Source: an uncultured Lachnospiraceae bacterium (lineage in GTDB: Bacteria > Bacillota > Clostridia > Lachnospirales > Lachnospiraceae). Taken from it: DNA of 64,000 nt. This document shows, piece by piece, positions 1 to 7,635 of this stretch. How positions within the stretch are numbered: the first letter of the stretch is position 1; the number at the start of each line of letters is the position of its first letter. The notes below the pieces were generated by a model. That model had not been told where the DNA came from. It ran no database searches and worked only from the letters and a program-made list of their open reading frames with translations. The position numbers and the translations under genes are program-made. The DNA lies in NCBI GenBank assembly GCA_947648875.1, contig CANSPM010000004.1, forward strand, positions 47,904 through 111,903, written 5' to 3'.

Positions 1-1
1 T

Positions 2-481
2 GCTAAAGCCATCGAAGACATTGCTTTTCAGACCAGTATTCTGGCTCTTAACGCGGCAATAGAGGCAGCCCGGGCCGGAAGCGCCGGAAAGGGATTTGCC
101 GTAGTGGCTAACGAGGTCCAGCAGCTGGCCTCCAAGAGCGCCGAGGCGGCCAAAAATGCCACGGATATGATGACCGGTACCAGGGAAACCATTCGGGCAG
201 GGGTAAAATGGACTGCGGATACTGCCAGTTCCCTTGAGGCCATTTCTGCTGTCTCAGACCAGATCAGTACAATTTCCAATCATCTGGTGACGGCGGTACA
301 TGGGCAGGAAAGTGCTTTGGCGATTATGGAGGAGCGAATTGCTTCGATCTCTACTATTGCAGATCAGAATCTACACAATGCCGGGGGGATGGAGCAGGCC
401 AGCGGGCTGTTGGAGCAGGAAGCGGAGGCGCTCAGATCTCAGGTGGTAAAATTTGCGTTGAAGGAGGAGCGCAGCCGATGA
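2..481 (+). CDS. Methyl-accepting chemotaxis protein, C-terminal fragment (5' end outside window)
   Basis: The reading frame is open from the first bases of the window, so only the end of the gene is present. The translation contains the hallmark tip of the MCP cytoplasmic hairpin ([17 protein letters not shown], then [13 protein letters not shown]), the segment that contacts CheA and CheW. The rest is a heptad-rich descending helix typical of the signalling domain. The sensory and membrane parts lie upstream and cannot be described. The stop codon overlaps the ATG of the next gene (ATGA), so the FMN-binding lipoprotein is probably translationally coupled to it. That coupling is unusual and hints at a redox-related signal, which is inference. 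The family call is very secure. Confidence 0.95.
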   Translation, partial: AKAIEDIAFQTSILALNAAIEAARAGSAGKGFAVVANEVQQLASKSAEAAKNATDMMTGTRETIRAGVKWTADTASSLEAISAVSDQISTISNHLVTAVHGQESALAIMEERIASISTIADQNLHNAGGMEQASGLLEQEAEALRSQVVKFALKEERSR

Positions 482-924
482 AAAAGATATGCACACTAAT
501 TCTGTTTTTCGCGCTTCTTACAGTGTCTCTGACGGCCTGCGGCACGGCGGAGGAGGGGCTGAAAGACGGCTATTACACAGCACAGGCCGCCGAGTATAAT
601 TTTGGCTGGAAAGAATATATAACCGTTATGGTCAAGGGAGGAAGTATTGTCTCTGTGGAGTACAATGCCGAGAATGCCAGCGGCTTTATTAAGAGTTGGG
701 ATAACGCCTATATGCAGAATATGTTTCATTCCAACGGCACATATCCCAATGCATATACCCGTTATTATGCCGGGCAGCTTTTGGAAGGAAAGAGAGGGAC
801 GGATATTGACGCTTTGACAGGGGCTTCTTCCTCATACCGTTCCTTTCTGAAGTTGTCAGAAGCGGTGCTGGAACAGGCCAGACGGGGAGACTCCAACGTC
901 GTGTATGTCAATACAACTGAGTAA
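478..924 (+). CDS. FMN-binding domain lipoprotein
   Basis: A 148-residue protein with a lipoprotein signal peptide: charged start, hydrophobic core and lipobox LTAC with Cys21. After the anchor comes an FMN_bind-type domain beginning DGYYTAQA. It ends in the flavinylation motif DALTGASS (111-118), where ApbE-type transferases attach FMN to the Ser/Thr after GA (here Ser117). Such proteins act as extracytoplasmic electron carriers, for example in extracellular electron transfer chains and RNF-like complexes. The start overlaps the MCP stop by four bases. A hairpin terminator follows about 80 bp downstream. The substrate or partner oxidoreductase is not visible here. The domain call is confident; the physiological role is inferred. 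Confidence 0.85.
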   Translation: MKKICTLILFFALLTVSLTACGTAEEGLKDGYYTAQAAEYNFGWKEYITVMVKGGSIVSVEYNAENASGFIKSWDNAYMQNMFHSNGTYPNAYTRYYAGQLLEGKRGTDIDALTGASSSYRSFLKLSEAVLEQARRGDSNVVYVNTTE

Positions 925-1005
925 AGCGCGACTGGCAAATCTGACGGCCATGCCGCATACAGATATAAAATAACAGGGTAGTTCCGCCCCTGGGCAGAGC
1001 AGGAG

Positions 1006-1034
1006 AGCATTCATTCATCAGTGAATGCTTTTTT
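1006..1034 (+). terminator. Rho-independent terminator after the FMN-binding lipoprotein gene
   Basis: An 8-bp stem (AGCATTCA / TGAATGCT) with an 8-nt loop runs into a T6 tract. It closes the MCP-lipoprotein operon. The following stretch to 1375 holds no convincing gene; its reading frames lack ribosome binding sites. Confidence 0.75.
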
Positions 1035-1375
1035 GTTTTGGAAACAATGGAAGAATTACAAAACTCGGGAATACCCATCTATGGTCTGCTGCGGCGGCAG
1101 GTGTGATGTCCCGGTTCATGGATAAGGATTCTGTGATGATGGAGTGTCAAACGCGGTTTTCCCGGCGCGGGATTCCGATGCCTGCGACAGGGGCTGTCGC
1201 TGCCGCGTATCATATATTCCCGGAATATGGAAAGATATTCTGAAAATCCGCGCAATACAATTTCCGCTTTCTCTGGTAAAATGTAAACAGTAAAATACCA
1301 ATGTGCAAAAGGGGAGTTCCCGGGTCGCCGGAAGCACACAAAAGGGGCAAGGATCCGGGGAAGGAGGAAAGTCGG

Positions 1376-1651
1376 ATGGCTCAGATACATTTGCGGATTG
1401 CGGACCTGCGGAGACAGAAGAAAGTGACGCAGCAGGAACTGGCGGACAGGGGGGTATCCTACCAGACGGTGAGCCGTTGGGAGACAGGGACGGGAGAGCC
1501 GGAGTTGTCTTTGCTGGCGGCGCTGGCAGAATATTTTCAGGTGTCGGTGGATCAGTTGCTGGGGCTGACACCCATGGAGGGGGAAACTTATGTGCCGGAG
1601 AGGACGGGCACAAAGGACTTCTTCCATAGTCCTATTGTCGGTGTGCTTTGA
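1376..1651 (+). CDS. XRE-family helix-turn-helix regulator, short (possibly truncated)
   Basis: A 91-residue protein starting at the ATG preceded by AAGGAGGAAAGTCGG, a strong ribosome binding site. Residues about 6-62 form a classic HTH_3/XRE DNA-binding domain (IADLRRQKKVTQQELADRG, then VSYQTVSRWETG, then LAEYFQVSVDQLLG). The tail after the HTH (GETYVPERTGTKDFF) resembles a linker found between an XRE domain and a larger C-terminal domain in some Firmicutes regulators, yet the frame closes almost at once. The gene may therefore be the stump of a longer regulator. No operator is evident. The HTH call is secure; the truncation is a suspicion only. Confidence 0.8.
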   Translation: MAQIHLRIADLRRQKKVTQQELADRGVSYQTVSRWETGTGEPELSLLAALAEYFQVSVDQLLGLTPMEGETYVPERTGTKDFFHSPIVGVL

Positions 1652-1694
1652 CTGGCGGAGCATCCGAATCATAAAAGCGGGGTGCGAATAGAGC

Positions 1695-1741
1695 CAATAC
1701 ACCAGATCAGATTGCCGGTTGGCCTCCTGATCCGGTGTATT
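1695..1741. repeat. 15-bp inverted repeat between xre and thrS
   Basis: The arms AATACACCAGATCAG and CTGATCCGGTGTATT pair with a single mismatch, which becomes a G-U pair in the minus-strand transcript. The hairpin sits just beyond the 3' end of thrS, so it may protect or end that transcript, although no U-run follows on that strand. Confidence 0.55.
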
Positions 1742-1745
1742 GTAT

Positions 1746-1782
1746 CCGGCGCGCTTTAAACGGAAAAGCGCCCGGCCTTTTT
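1746..1782 (+). terminator. Rho-independent terminator downstream of the XRE gene
   Basis: CCGG and GCGC arms with a one-base bulge pair with GCGC and CCGG, followed by CC and T5. It ends immediately before the convergent thrS stop codon, so it probably insulates the two converging transcripts. Confidence 0.6.
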
Positions 1783-3555
1783 CTATAAACTGTCAATTGA
1801 TCCACAGACCTTTTCTAACAGTCGGTCAACAGTCATTTCTCCCAGGTCCTGCCGGTTGGCTTCGGCGTCCCGTTGCCGGACGGACACAGTGCGATTGCGT
1901 TTTTCCTGTTCCCCCACAATGAGCATATAGGGTACTTTGTCCATACGGGCTTCCCGTATTTTGTATCCCAGCTTTTCATCTCTCTTGTCAATTTCTGTCC
2001 GAATATCCCGCATCCTCAGTTGATCCGCGATCTCTCCCGCATAGTCCAGATATTTGTCCGAAACGGGCAGCACTTTGACCTGAACGGGAGCAAGCCACAG
2101 AGGAAACTTCCCGGCGTAATGTTCTATGAGAATCCCCAGCAAACGCTCAATAGAGCCGAAAATTACCCGATGCAGCATAATGGGGCGGTGTTTCTCGCCG
2201 TCCGGTCCCATATATTCGAGGCCAAATCTCGTGGGCAGCTGGAAATCCAGCTGAATGGTTCCGCACTGCCAGGTTCTGCCGATGGAATCTCTTATATGGA
2301 AATCCAGCTTTGGTCCGTAGAACGCGCCGTCCCCCTCATTAATCACATAAGATTTTCCCATTTTACGGACCGCGTCCATGAGAGCTCTTGTGGCAAGTTC
2401 CCATTCTTCGTCGCTTCCGATGGAATTATCCGGTCTGGTAGACAGTTCCACTTCATAGGAAAAGCCAAACCGGTCATATACCTCGTCAATAAGCCGCATA
2501 ACTCCCTGAATTTCGTCCTGTACCTGCTGCGGTGTCATGAAAATATGGGCATCGTCCTGCGTGAGACAGCGCACCCGCATCAGCCCGTGGAGCGTACCGG
2601 ATTTTTCATGTCGGTGTACCAGGCCCAGTTCTCCCATTCGCAGAGGGAGATCCCGGTAGGAATGGGGTTGTAGCTTATAGACCAGCATTCCGCCGGGGCA
2701 GTTCATGGGGCGGATGGCGAAGTCTGTCCCGTCGATTACGGTGGTATACATCTTGTCCCTATAATGTTCCCAGTGTCCGGAGGTCTCCCACAGCTGGCGG
2801 TTCATGATCATGGGGGTGGAGATCTCCACATAACCTTCCCTTCGGTGGATTTTCCTCCAATACTCGATCAAAAGATTTTTGAGAACCAGCCCCTTGGGGA
2901 GGAGAAAAGGGAATCCCGGACCTTCATCCATCAGAGCAAACAGCCCCAGTTCCTTTCCGAGCCTGCGGTGATCCCTTGCTTTGGCCTCCTCCAGCCTGTG
3001 AAGATATTCTTCCAGGTCGGCGGCTTTGGGAAAGGAGATGCCATAAATCCTGGTCAGCATCTGGTTTTTTTCGTCTCCCCGCCAGTAGGCCCCGGCCACA
3101 GACAACAGTTTGACGGCCCGTATGGGGCTGGTGCTGGTGAGATGGGGGCCTGCGCAGAGTTCCGTATAGTCGCCCTGTCTGTAAAAAGTAAGTTCTTCGC
3201 AGGCGGGCAGTTCGCGAATCAACTCCTGTTTAAAATCTTCCCCCTGGTCTGCCATATAGGACAGAGCCTCTTTCCGGGATACCGTCCGGACCTGGAGAGA
3301 CAGGGATTCTCCCACCAGCTTTCTCATTTCCTCCTCTACCGCAGACAGATTTTCCTCCGAAAAGGGGAATGAAAATTTGAAATCATAGTAGAATCCGCTG
3401 TCCGTCGCCGGTCCGATGGCACATTTTGTGTCGGGATACAGGCGCTTTACCGCCTGGGCCAGCACATGGGCACTGGTGTGCCAAAATGCCCTCCTGCCCT
3501 CTGTTTCATGGAAGTCAGATATGGTGATCTCTCCGCTTTTCTGTAAAATTTTCAT
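1783..3555 (-). CDS. thrS: Threonyl-tRNA synthetase lacking the TGS domain
   Basis: A 590-residue class II synthetase that charges tRNA-Thr. The start is the ATG at 3555, preceded by GAGAGGAGCAACAGACA; an upstream in-frame ATG would lie inside the leader. The protein begins almost directly with the editing domain (His26 and His30 of HTSAH, later YTELCAGPH). It continues into the catalytic core with zinc ligands Cys286 (MNCPGG), His337 (DDAHIF) and His462 (IMLHR), and ends in an anticodon-binding domain. Full-length ThrS usually has about 640 residues with an N-terminal TGS domain of roughly 60, which is absent here. Regulation is by the T-box leader upstream. The identity is certain. Confidence 0.97.
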   Translation of the reverse strand: MKILQKSGEITISDFHETEGRRAFWHTSAHVLAQAVKRLYPDTKCAIGPATDSGFYYDFKFSFPFSEENLSAVEEEMRKLVGESLSLQVRTVSRKEALSYMADQGEDFKQELIRELPACEELTFYRQGDYTELCAGPHLTSTSPIRAVKLLSVAGAYWRGDEKNQMLTRIYGISFPKAADLEEYLHRLEEAKARDHRRLGKELGLFALMDEGPGFPFLLPKGLVLKNLLIEYWRKIHRREGYVEISTPMIMNRQLWETSGHWEHYRDKMYTTVIDGTDFAIRPMNCPGGMLVYKLQPHSYRDLPLRMGELGLVHRHEKSGTLHGLMRVRCLTQDDAHIFMTPQQVQDEIQGVMRLIDEVYDRFGFSYEVELSTRPDNSIGSDEEWELATRALMDAVRKMGKSYVINEGDGAFYGPKLDFHIRDSIGRTWQCGTIQLDFQLPTRFGLEYMGPDGEKHRPIMLHRVIFGSIERLLGILIEHYAGKFPLWLAPVQVKVLPVSDKYLDYAGEIADQLRMRDIRTEIDKRDEKLGYKIREARMDKVPYMLIVGEQEKRNRTVSVRQRDAEANRQDLGEMTVDRLLEKVCGSIDSL

Positions 3556-3623
3556 TGTCTGTTGCTCCTCTCTTTCCGGTAATGGCAAGCCATTACCTGT
3601 GCCGATTTTCAGTTGCAACAACA

Positions 3624-3880
3624 TAAGAAAGGCACCCACAAGACTGCTGCCGCAGTCTTAAGGGTGCATCTGCACGGTTCCACCTTAACTTTTCACTTCG
3701 GATTCCAGTAAATCCTATCCTTTAACGCAGGCATACGGTGACGCTTACATATAATTTCAGCGCCACGGCTCGGGAATGGTTTTCGTCTGCTGTCCTCATA
3801 AACGGTTTCCACCAAAATGCCGTTCTCTCTGGATGAATCGGGTAAACTACTTTTTCCGTCATTGCTTTTCCTATGTTATT
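3624..3880 (-). promoter_or_regulatory. T-box riboswitch (threonine) in the thrS leader
   Basis: Read on the minus strand, the leader contains the T-box core AAGGTGGAACCGTG (3673-3686), which pairs with the acceptor end of uncharged tRNA. It is followed by a strong terminator hairpin: outer arms GCACCC/GGGTGC, inner arms AGACTGC/GCAGTCT, at 3632-3667, then CTTTCTT. Further upstream lies a structured Stem I region. In the segment GAAAACCATTCCCGAGC, the codon ACC at 3778-3780 is the best candidate specifier and fits threonine. Binding of uncharged tRNA-Thr would favour the antiterminator and allow thrS expression. The exact 5' limit of Stem I is approximate. Confidence 0.9.
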
Positions 3881-3886
3881 AAAGCC

Positions 3887-3915
3887 AGAATACCAGAGAT
3901 GTTCAAGATTGTCAA
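3887..3915 (-). promoter_or_regulatory. Sigma-A type promoter for the thrS T-box leader
   Basis: On the minus strand TTGACA (3910-3915) is separated by 17 bp from TATTCT (3887-3892). It lies just upstream of the T-box Stem I and just past the 3' end of the Rpn-family gene. Confidence 0.7.
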
Positions 3916-3924
3916 TAGAAAACC

Positions 3925-4314
3925 TTATCCCATCTTTTCCCGGAATGCGTCAAAACTCATAACCTTGGCTGCGGACTTGAGCCATTGGCGCAGGGACTCT
4001 CTATTATTCTGCGCATAAACCCGGGCGTGTATATCCTGCGGAATCTCGCCCAGATCTTCCAGCAAATCGAAAATAGCCTGTCGGCTGCGGTTGAGTTCTC
4101 CCTGTTCCTGCCCCTTTTTTAAGCCTTGTTCTAAACCTCGTTCTAAACCTCGTTCTAAGCCTTGTTCCAAGCCTCGTTCTAAACCCTGTTCTAAACCCTG
4201 TTCCAAGCCCTGCTCCAGACCTTGCTCCAAGCCTTGCTCCCGACCTTGCTCCAAGCCCTGCTCCAGACCCAGTCTCAACCCCTCTTTTATAAAAAATTCT
4301 GAAAGGTTACACAT
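3925..4314 (-). CDS. Possible internal short Rpn product (C-terminal protein from the same frame)
   Basis: Inside the Rpn-family gene, the ATG at 4314 (MCNLSEFFIKEG) is preceded by AAGGGGG (4324-4330), nine bases upstream, which is a good ribosome binding site within coding sequence. The product would be 129 residues: the GLEQ repeat plus the helical tail without the nuclease core. Some enterobacterial rpn genes are known to encode a short internal C-terminal protein that restrains the full-length nuclease. By analogy this could be a within-gene antitoxin. The evidence is the start context and the family precedent only. Confidence 0.4.
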   Translation of the reverse strand: MCNLSEFFIKEGLRLGLEQGLEQGREQGLEQGLEQGLEQGLEQGLERGLEQGLERGLERGLEQGLKKGQEQGELNRSRQAIFDLLEDLGEIPQDIHARVYAQNNRESLRQWLKSAAKVMSFDAFREKMG

Positions 4315-5097
4315 CGCGTTAAGCCCCCTTTCCATTTCCACGTTCATGATTATCCCATATTCTTTTTCCAAAATATCTTTTTTGTCTTGCGTGCCCTTAC
4401 GGGAAAACAGTGTTTCCAACAGGGAGATCAGAGCACATTGGGACGGCTCCACATTTTCCTGTAATCGAATATTGATAATGATCCCCTGCATCAGGCCTAT
4501 GGTGTGTGGACATTTTTCAGCGCCAAAAACAGTCTTTTTAACAAGACTGATCTCCTCTATGGAGTCGCCGTCCTTTTTCCCGTCCATGCAGACCCAGATG
4601 CTTCGCACATTCCGAAGACTGTCATAATCTGAGTGAAAAAATTCTCTGTTCTTTTGCCCGGAGATCATTCTGGACAGGTAGAATAAGATTCGATTGTCCA
4701 GGTGATAGCGCAGACTACCCGGTTCAGAGACGTTCTGTGCTTCCAGGTCCATGAGAAATTTCATATTTGCGGTTCTGGAATATGCGCTAAAGCGGATGTC
4801 AAAAAAGATAATTCCTTCTCCCGGGACACCGTCTTCTGTTTTGGATTCCCTGACGGGTCCCAGGCTGGACAGACCAGGATCAATGGGAATACTGCCCACT
4901 GTGATGTCATCTCCAATACAGCCCATAATGTCCGGAATGTCCATGTCACGAAACTCCCGGACAGTATACTTGAGAATCCACGACAATACCTGCCTGTCGG
5001 CCAAAAGCGCCTTTGCATGGATGTCGTAAGTTTCGGACCCTGCGGTTATGTTCAGCGTCTGGGCCAGATAGGTTGCGGCCTTACTTTCATTTATCAT
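3925..5097 (-). CDS. Rpn-family PD-(D/E)XK nuclease / putative transposase with GLEQ repeat tail
   Basis: A 390-residue protein. The ATG at 5097 has GGAGG ten bases upstream and gives the family-typical start (MINESKAATYLAQ). The N-terminal half carries the PD-(D/E)XK-like core: Asp100 in IIFFDIRF and the E-x-Q pair Glu119/Gln121 in FLMDLEAQ. Residues about 275-326 are a run of four-residue G-L-E-Q/R units encoded by a 12-bp tandem repeat. The tail after it is helical. Rpn (recombination-promoting nuclease) proteins cleave DNA and are linked to recombination and phage defence. The gene stands alone, transcribed towards thrS. A possible internal start at 4314 is listed separately. The family call is firm; the activity is inferred. 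Confidence 0.85.
   Translation of the reverse strand: MINESKAATYLAQTLNITAGSETYDIHAKALLADRQVLSWILKYTVREFRDMDIPDIMGCIGDDITVGSIPIDPGLSSLGPVRESKTEDGVPGEGIIFFDIRFSAYSRTANMKFLMDLEAQNVSEPGSLRYHLDNRILFYLSRMISGQKNREFFHSDYDSLRNVRSIWVCMDGKKDGDSIEEISLVKKTVFGAEKCPHTIGLMQGIIINIRLQENVEPSQCALISLLETLFSRKGTQDKKDILEKEYGIIMNVEMERGLNAMCNLSEFFIKEGLRLGLEQGLEQGREQGLEQGLEQGLEQGLEQGLERGLEQGLERGLERGLEQGLKKGQEQGELNRSRQAIFDLLEDLGEIPQDIHARVYAQNNRESLRQWLKSAAKVMSFDAFREKMG
4121..4276. repeat. 12-bp tandem repeat, about 13 units, inside the Rpn gene
   Basis: Units such as AAGCCTTGTTCT, AAACCTCGTTCT and AAGCCCTGCTCC repeat in register on the plus strand, encoding GLEQ/GLER on the minus strand. Unit number is likely to vary by slippage without breaking the frame. 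Confidence 0.9.
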
Positions 5098-5319
5098 GTA
5101 GATGCTGCCTCCTGTATTACAGGAGAAAACAGATAAGGTTCCAATATATTTCACCTGAAAAATCTCCTGCTTTTTAGTTGTGTTGTATGAATTTAAAGCA
5201 TAGATTTTTCGAGGGACTGAAAAGGAAATGGATGAACCAATTGTTTTAGAAGAAATGTATGCTTCTCCAGTATAATAGCATATGTGGAGCATAAATGCAA
5301 CAGGATTTTACAAAATAAC

Positions 5320-5349
5320 TTGCCAGGGTTATGTCTATAGGAGTATAAT
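5320..5349 (+). promoter_or_regulatory. Promoter upstream of the GH27 gene
   Basis: TTGCCA (5320-5325), an 18-bp spacer and a perfect TATAAT (5344-5349). The start codon is about 110 bp further on, leaving a moderate untranslated leader with no recognised riboswitch. Confidence 0.6.
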
Positions 5350-5463
5350 TACCCCAGAGAGTCAAGCAATGTCCGAGGCATCCGGCCCCCATGGGGATTG
5401 TGCGGACAGGAGTTGACTACGGAGGATTTTGAGAGGAAATCGTTCAAAAAGGGAGGACGGAAT

Positions 5464-6594
5464 ATGCTGGCTATGAAAGCACCCATGGGCTGGAACTCAT
5501 GGAACACTTTTGGAAAGGATATCAGCGAGCAGCTGATTATGGAGATGGCCGACACCATCGTGGAAAAGGGCTATAGGGACGCAGGTTATGAGTATGTGAT
5601 TATAGACGATTGCTGGTCGCTTAAGGAGAGGGTGGACGGGAAACTGGTGGCAGATCCCGCGCTGTTCCCTCACGGGATGAAATATCTCTCCGACTATGTT
5701 CATTCCAGGGGTCTGAAATTTGGAATGTACTCCTGCGCGGGCTTTATGACCTGCGCCGGGTATCCCAGCAGCTATGGACATGAGTTTGAGGACGCGAAAC
5801 AATTCGCGGAGTGGGGAGTGGATTATCTGAAATACGATTTCTGCAATTTCCCCTCCAGCGGCAACGGCAAAAATGCTTATCTGACCATGTCCATGGCGCT
5901 GCGCGCCAGCGGCAGAGAGATTTTGCTGGCAGCCTGCAACTGGGGCGTGGAGAATCCATCCGGATGGATGCGTTCCAGAGGGGCGCACAGTTACCGCTCC
6001 ACAGGGGATATCTTTGATGTTCCCAGAAGCTATAAGGATATATTTAAGAGCCAGACGGAAAACATTGAGAATAACGGTCCGGGTTGCTACAATGATATGG
6101 ACATGCTCATCGTGGGTATGCATGGCAAGGGAAATGTGGGACTGGACGGTTGCAGCGACGCACAGTATCTGCAACACTTCGCGATGTGGGCATTTCTGGG
6201 TTCACCGCTGATTATCGGCTCCGATCTGCGAAGTCTGGATAAAGTCAATGAAAAGACACTGCTTTGCAGGGGACTGATTGCCATCAATCAGGACCAGGAG
6301 TGCAGACCTGCTTTTCTGTTGGGCCATAACGGGGAAAAGACATATACTCTCGCTAAAATCATGAGCGGTAATCGGGTGGCTATGGGCTTTTTCAATCTGG
6401 AGGCCGATGACGACTGGAACAATATCATGAGTGTATCCTTTGACGATCTGGGCATTCATTCGGAGTCCGGCGTGGCGCTGAGACTTACGGATGCCATCAC
6501 CGGGGAGGAACTGGGGATTTACAGGGACGGCTATCGCTGTAATGTGGGCCTTGACGCCTGCAAAGTTCTGGTGGGAGAATTGGTTCGTGAATAA
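5464..6594 (+). CDS. Alpha-galactosidase, glycoside hydrolase family 27
   Basis: A 376-residue enzyme without a signal peptide, so it probably acts in the cytoplasm on imported alpha-galactosides. The ATG at 5464 follows GGGAGGACGGAAT and places the family N-terminal motif APMGWNSWNTFG at the start of the barrel. Other GH27 marks are IIDDCW, GLKFGMYSCAG, the nucleophile Asp125 in LKYDFCN, the likely acid/base Asp182 in YRSTGDIFD, the segment NDMDMLIVG, and SPLIIGSDLR. A small beta-sandwich C-terminal domain completes it. An alpha-N-acetylgalactosaminidase activity in the same family cannot be excluded. The stop overlaps a possible GTG start of the next small gene. Confidence 0.93.
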   Translation: MLAMKAPMGWNSWNTFGKDISEQLIMEMADTIVEKGYRDAGYEYVIIDDCWSLKERVDGKLVADPALFPHGMKYLSDYVHSRGLKFGMYSCAGFMTCAGYPSSYGHEFEDAKQFAEWGVDYLKYDFCNFPSSGNGKNAYLTMSMALRASGREILLAACNWGVENPSGWMRSRGAHSYRSTGDIFDVPRSYKDIFKSQTENIENNGPGCYNDMDMLIVGMHGKGNVGLDGCSDAQYLQHFAMWAFLGSPLIIGSDLRSLDKVNEKTLLCRGLIAINQDQECRPAFLLGHNGEKTYTLAKIMSGNRVAMGFFNLEADDDWNNIMSVSFDDLGIHSESGVALRLTDAITGEELGIYRDGYRCNVGLDACKVLVGELVRE

Positions 6595-6892
6595 GGGGAT
6601 TTCAATTGACAGGTGTAACAGTGTTTCAACACCCGGGCTGTCGGAGTCATCCGAATGCCCGGCCTGTGCTCCGATGAAGGATCGGCGGAATGCAGATGGA
6701 GAAAAAAGGTGCAGAAACTGCCGCAGAACACTGACTTTGGATGAGGTGGCTCTGCATAAAAAACTTTTTAACCGGGCGGCGGATTCTTTTCTGTGCATTT
6801 TCTGTAGCGCGGAGTATTTCGGTGTCACCACGCCGCTTCTGGAAGAAAAAATCAGGCAGTTTAAAGAGATGGGTTGCACGCTGTTCGAATGA
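6587..6892 (+). CDS. Small cysteine-rich (zinc-ribbon-like) protein of unknown function
   Basis: About 101 residues if it starts at the GTG at 6587, which has GGGAG some ten bases upstream and overlaps the GH27 stop; an ATG at 6674 is an alternative. It contains CPAC near the N-terminus, then CRNC and CIFC spaced by about 26 residues, a pattern typical of a structural zinc site. The ending is an amphipathic helix (PLLEEKIRQFKEMG). I do not recognise the family. Position and overlap suggest co-transcription with the alpha-galactosidase gene. The start and function are uncertain. Confidence 0.6.
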   Translation: MNKGISIDRCNSVSTPGLSESSECPACAPMKDRRNADGEKRCRNCRRTLTLDEVALHKKLFNRAADSFLCIFCSAEYFGVTTPLLEEKIRQFKEMGCTLFE

Positions 6893-6923
6893 CAGGGGGC
6901 GCGCTCAGAAGTTATTAAATCCC

Positions 6924-6939
6924 TGTGGGAATTCCCACA
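6924..6939. repeat. 16-bp perfect palindrome at a convergent gene junction
   Basis: TGTGGGAATTCCCACA is a perfect palindrome lying between the ends of the small zinc-ribbon gene and the convergent phosphoesterase gene. It has no loop and no T-run, so it is not a typical terminator. Confidence 0.5.
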
Positions 6940-7635
6940 TCATGCATAATATCTTTCGCCGGTTTCCAGGCACATGCAGGCCAGTCTTCCACCAGTAAAG
7001 CCGCATCCGCAGTCCATCATATATACGTTACCCGCCTCATTATGCCAAATGGAAGTTCCTTCCTCATCGCAATAGGCTCCCGAAAAAGTGGAAAAATTGG
7101 CGGTATTGCTGTGTCCGCAAAAGGAGACATAATCCGGGACGCCCTCTGTGACAAACTGGTCGATATACCAGTCTCCCATCAGATAAAAGTCGGCTTTTCT
7201 CCACCTGTCAGGGGAGGATGTCATGGCATGGGCAAAGAGGTACTTTTTGCCCTTCAGTTCCAGATCGGCGTGCAGAGGGAGACGGTGGATGAAAGCCTCA
7301 AGCTGCCGCAGGTCCCCGGGGGTAAGCCGCTGCTGTAACAGGTCAAAAGAGTTATACATATAGGGTGTACAATTTTCCCGTTCCTGTTGGGACAGAGAAT
7401 CATAATAGCGGATATATGCCGCCAGCCATTGGTCATGGTTGCCCCGCAGGGCGGTGCAGCGTTTACCTAACTCCAATATCTTCCAATAGACTCCTGCCGG
7501 GTCTGCGTCCTCCCCTCCCCGGTCAAAAAGATCTCCCAGAATATATATATGATCCCTGGCCCCCAAAGAGATCTTTTGGAGAATTTGACAGAGTTTTTGG
7601 TTATTATTGTGAACATCACCTATTACATAATGCAT
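6940..7635 (-). CDS. PPP-family metallophosphoesterase (serine/threonine phosphatase-like)
   Basis: A 231-residue protein with all metal-binding motifs of the calcineurin-like PPP superfamily: GDVH (6-9), GDLFDRGG (34-41), RGNHD (64-68), and later histidines in FAHA and FCGHS. It is close in size to bacterial PrpA/PrpE and diadenosine-tetraphosphatase-like enzymes. The substrate could be a phosphoprotein or a dinucleotide polyphosphate. GGGAGG precedes the ATG by about eleven bases. It is a single gene, convergent with the GH27 operon. The superfamily call is secure; the substrate is unknown. Confidence 0.85.
   Translation of the reverse strand: MHYVIGDVHNNNQKLCQILQKISLGARDHIYILGDLFDRGGEDADPAGVYWKILELGKRCTALRGNHDQWLAAYIRYYDSLSQQERENCTPYMYNSFDLLQQRLTPGDLRQLEAFIHRLPLHADLELKGKKYLFAHAMTSSPDRWRKADFYLMGDWYIDQFVTEGVPDYVSFCGHSNTANFSTFSGAYCDEEGTSIWHNEAGNVYMMDCGCGFTGGRLACMCLETGERYYA

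Noticed and set aside
1025..1243. A 72-codon plus-strand frame after the first terminator
   Set aside because: Its start lies inside the terminator hairpin's T-run, it has no ribosome binding site, and the product looks like random sequence.
4121..4276. CRISPR array
   Set aside because: The 12-bp units are contiguous, with no unique spacers, and lie in frame within a coding gene.
4091..4627. A plus-strand frame rich in Ser-Lys-Pro repeats (KPCSKPRS type)
   Set aside because: It is the antisense reading of the GLEQ repeat of the Rpn gene; the repeats create the long open frame.
3925..5097. Insertion sequence carrying the Rpn-type putative transposase
   Set aside because: No terminal inverted repeats or target-site duplications were seen around the gene; Rpn proteins are often stand-alone genes.
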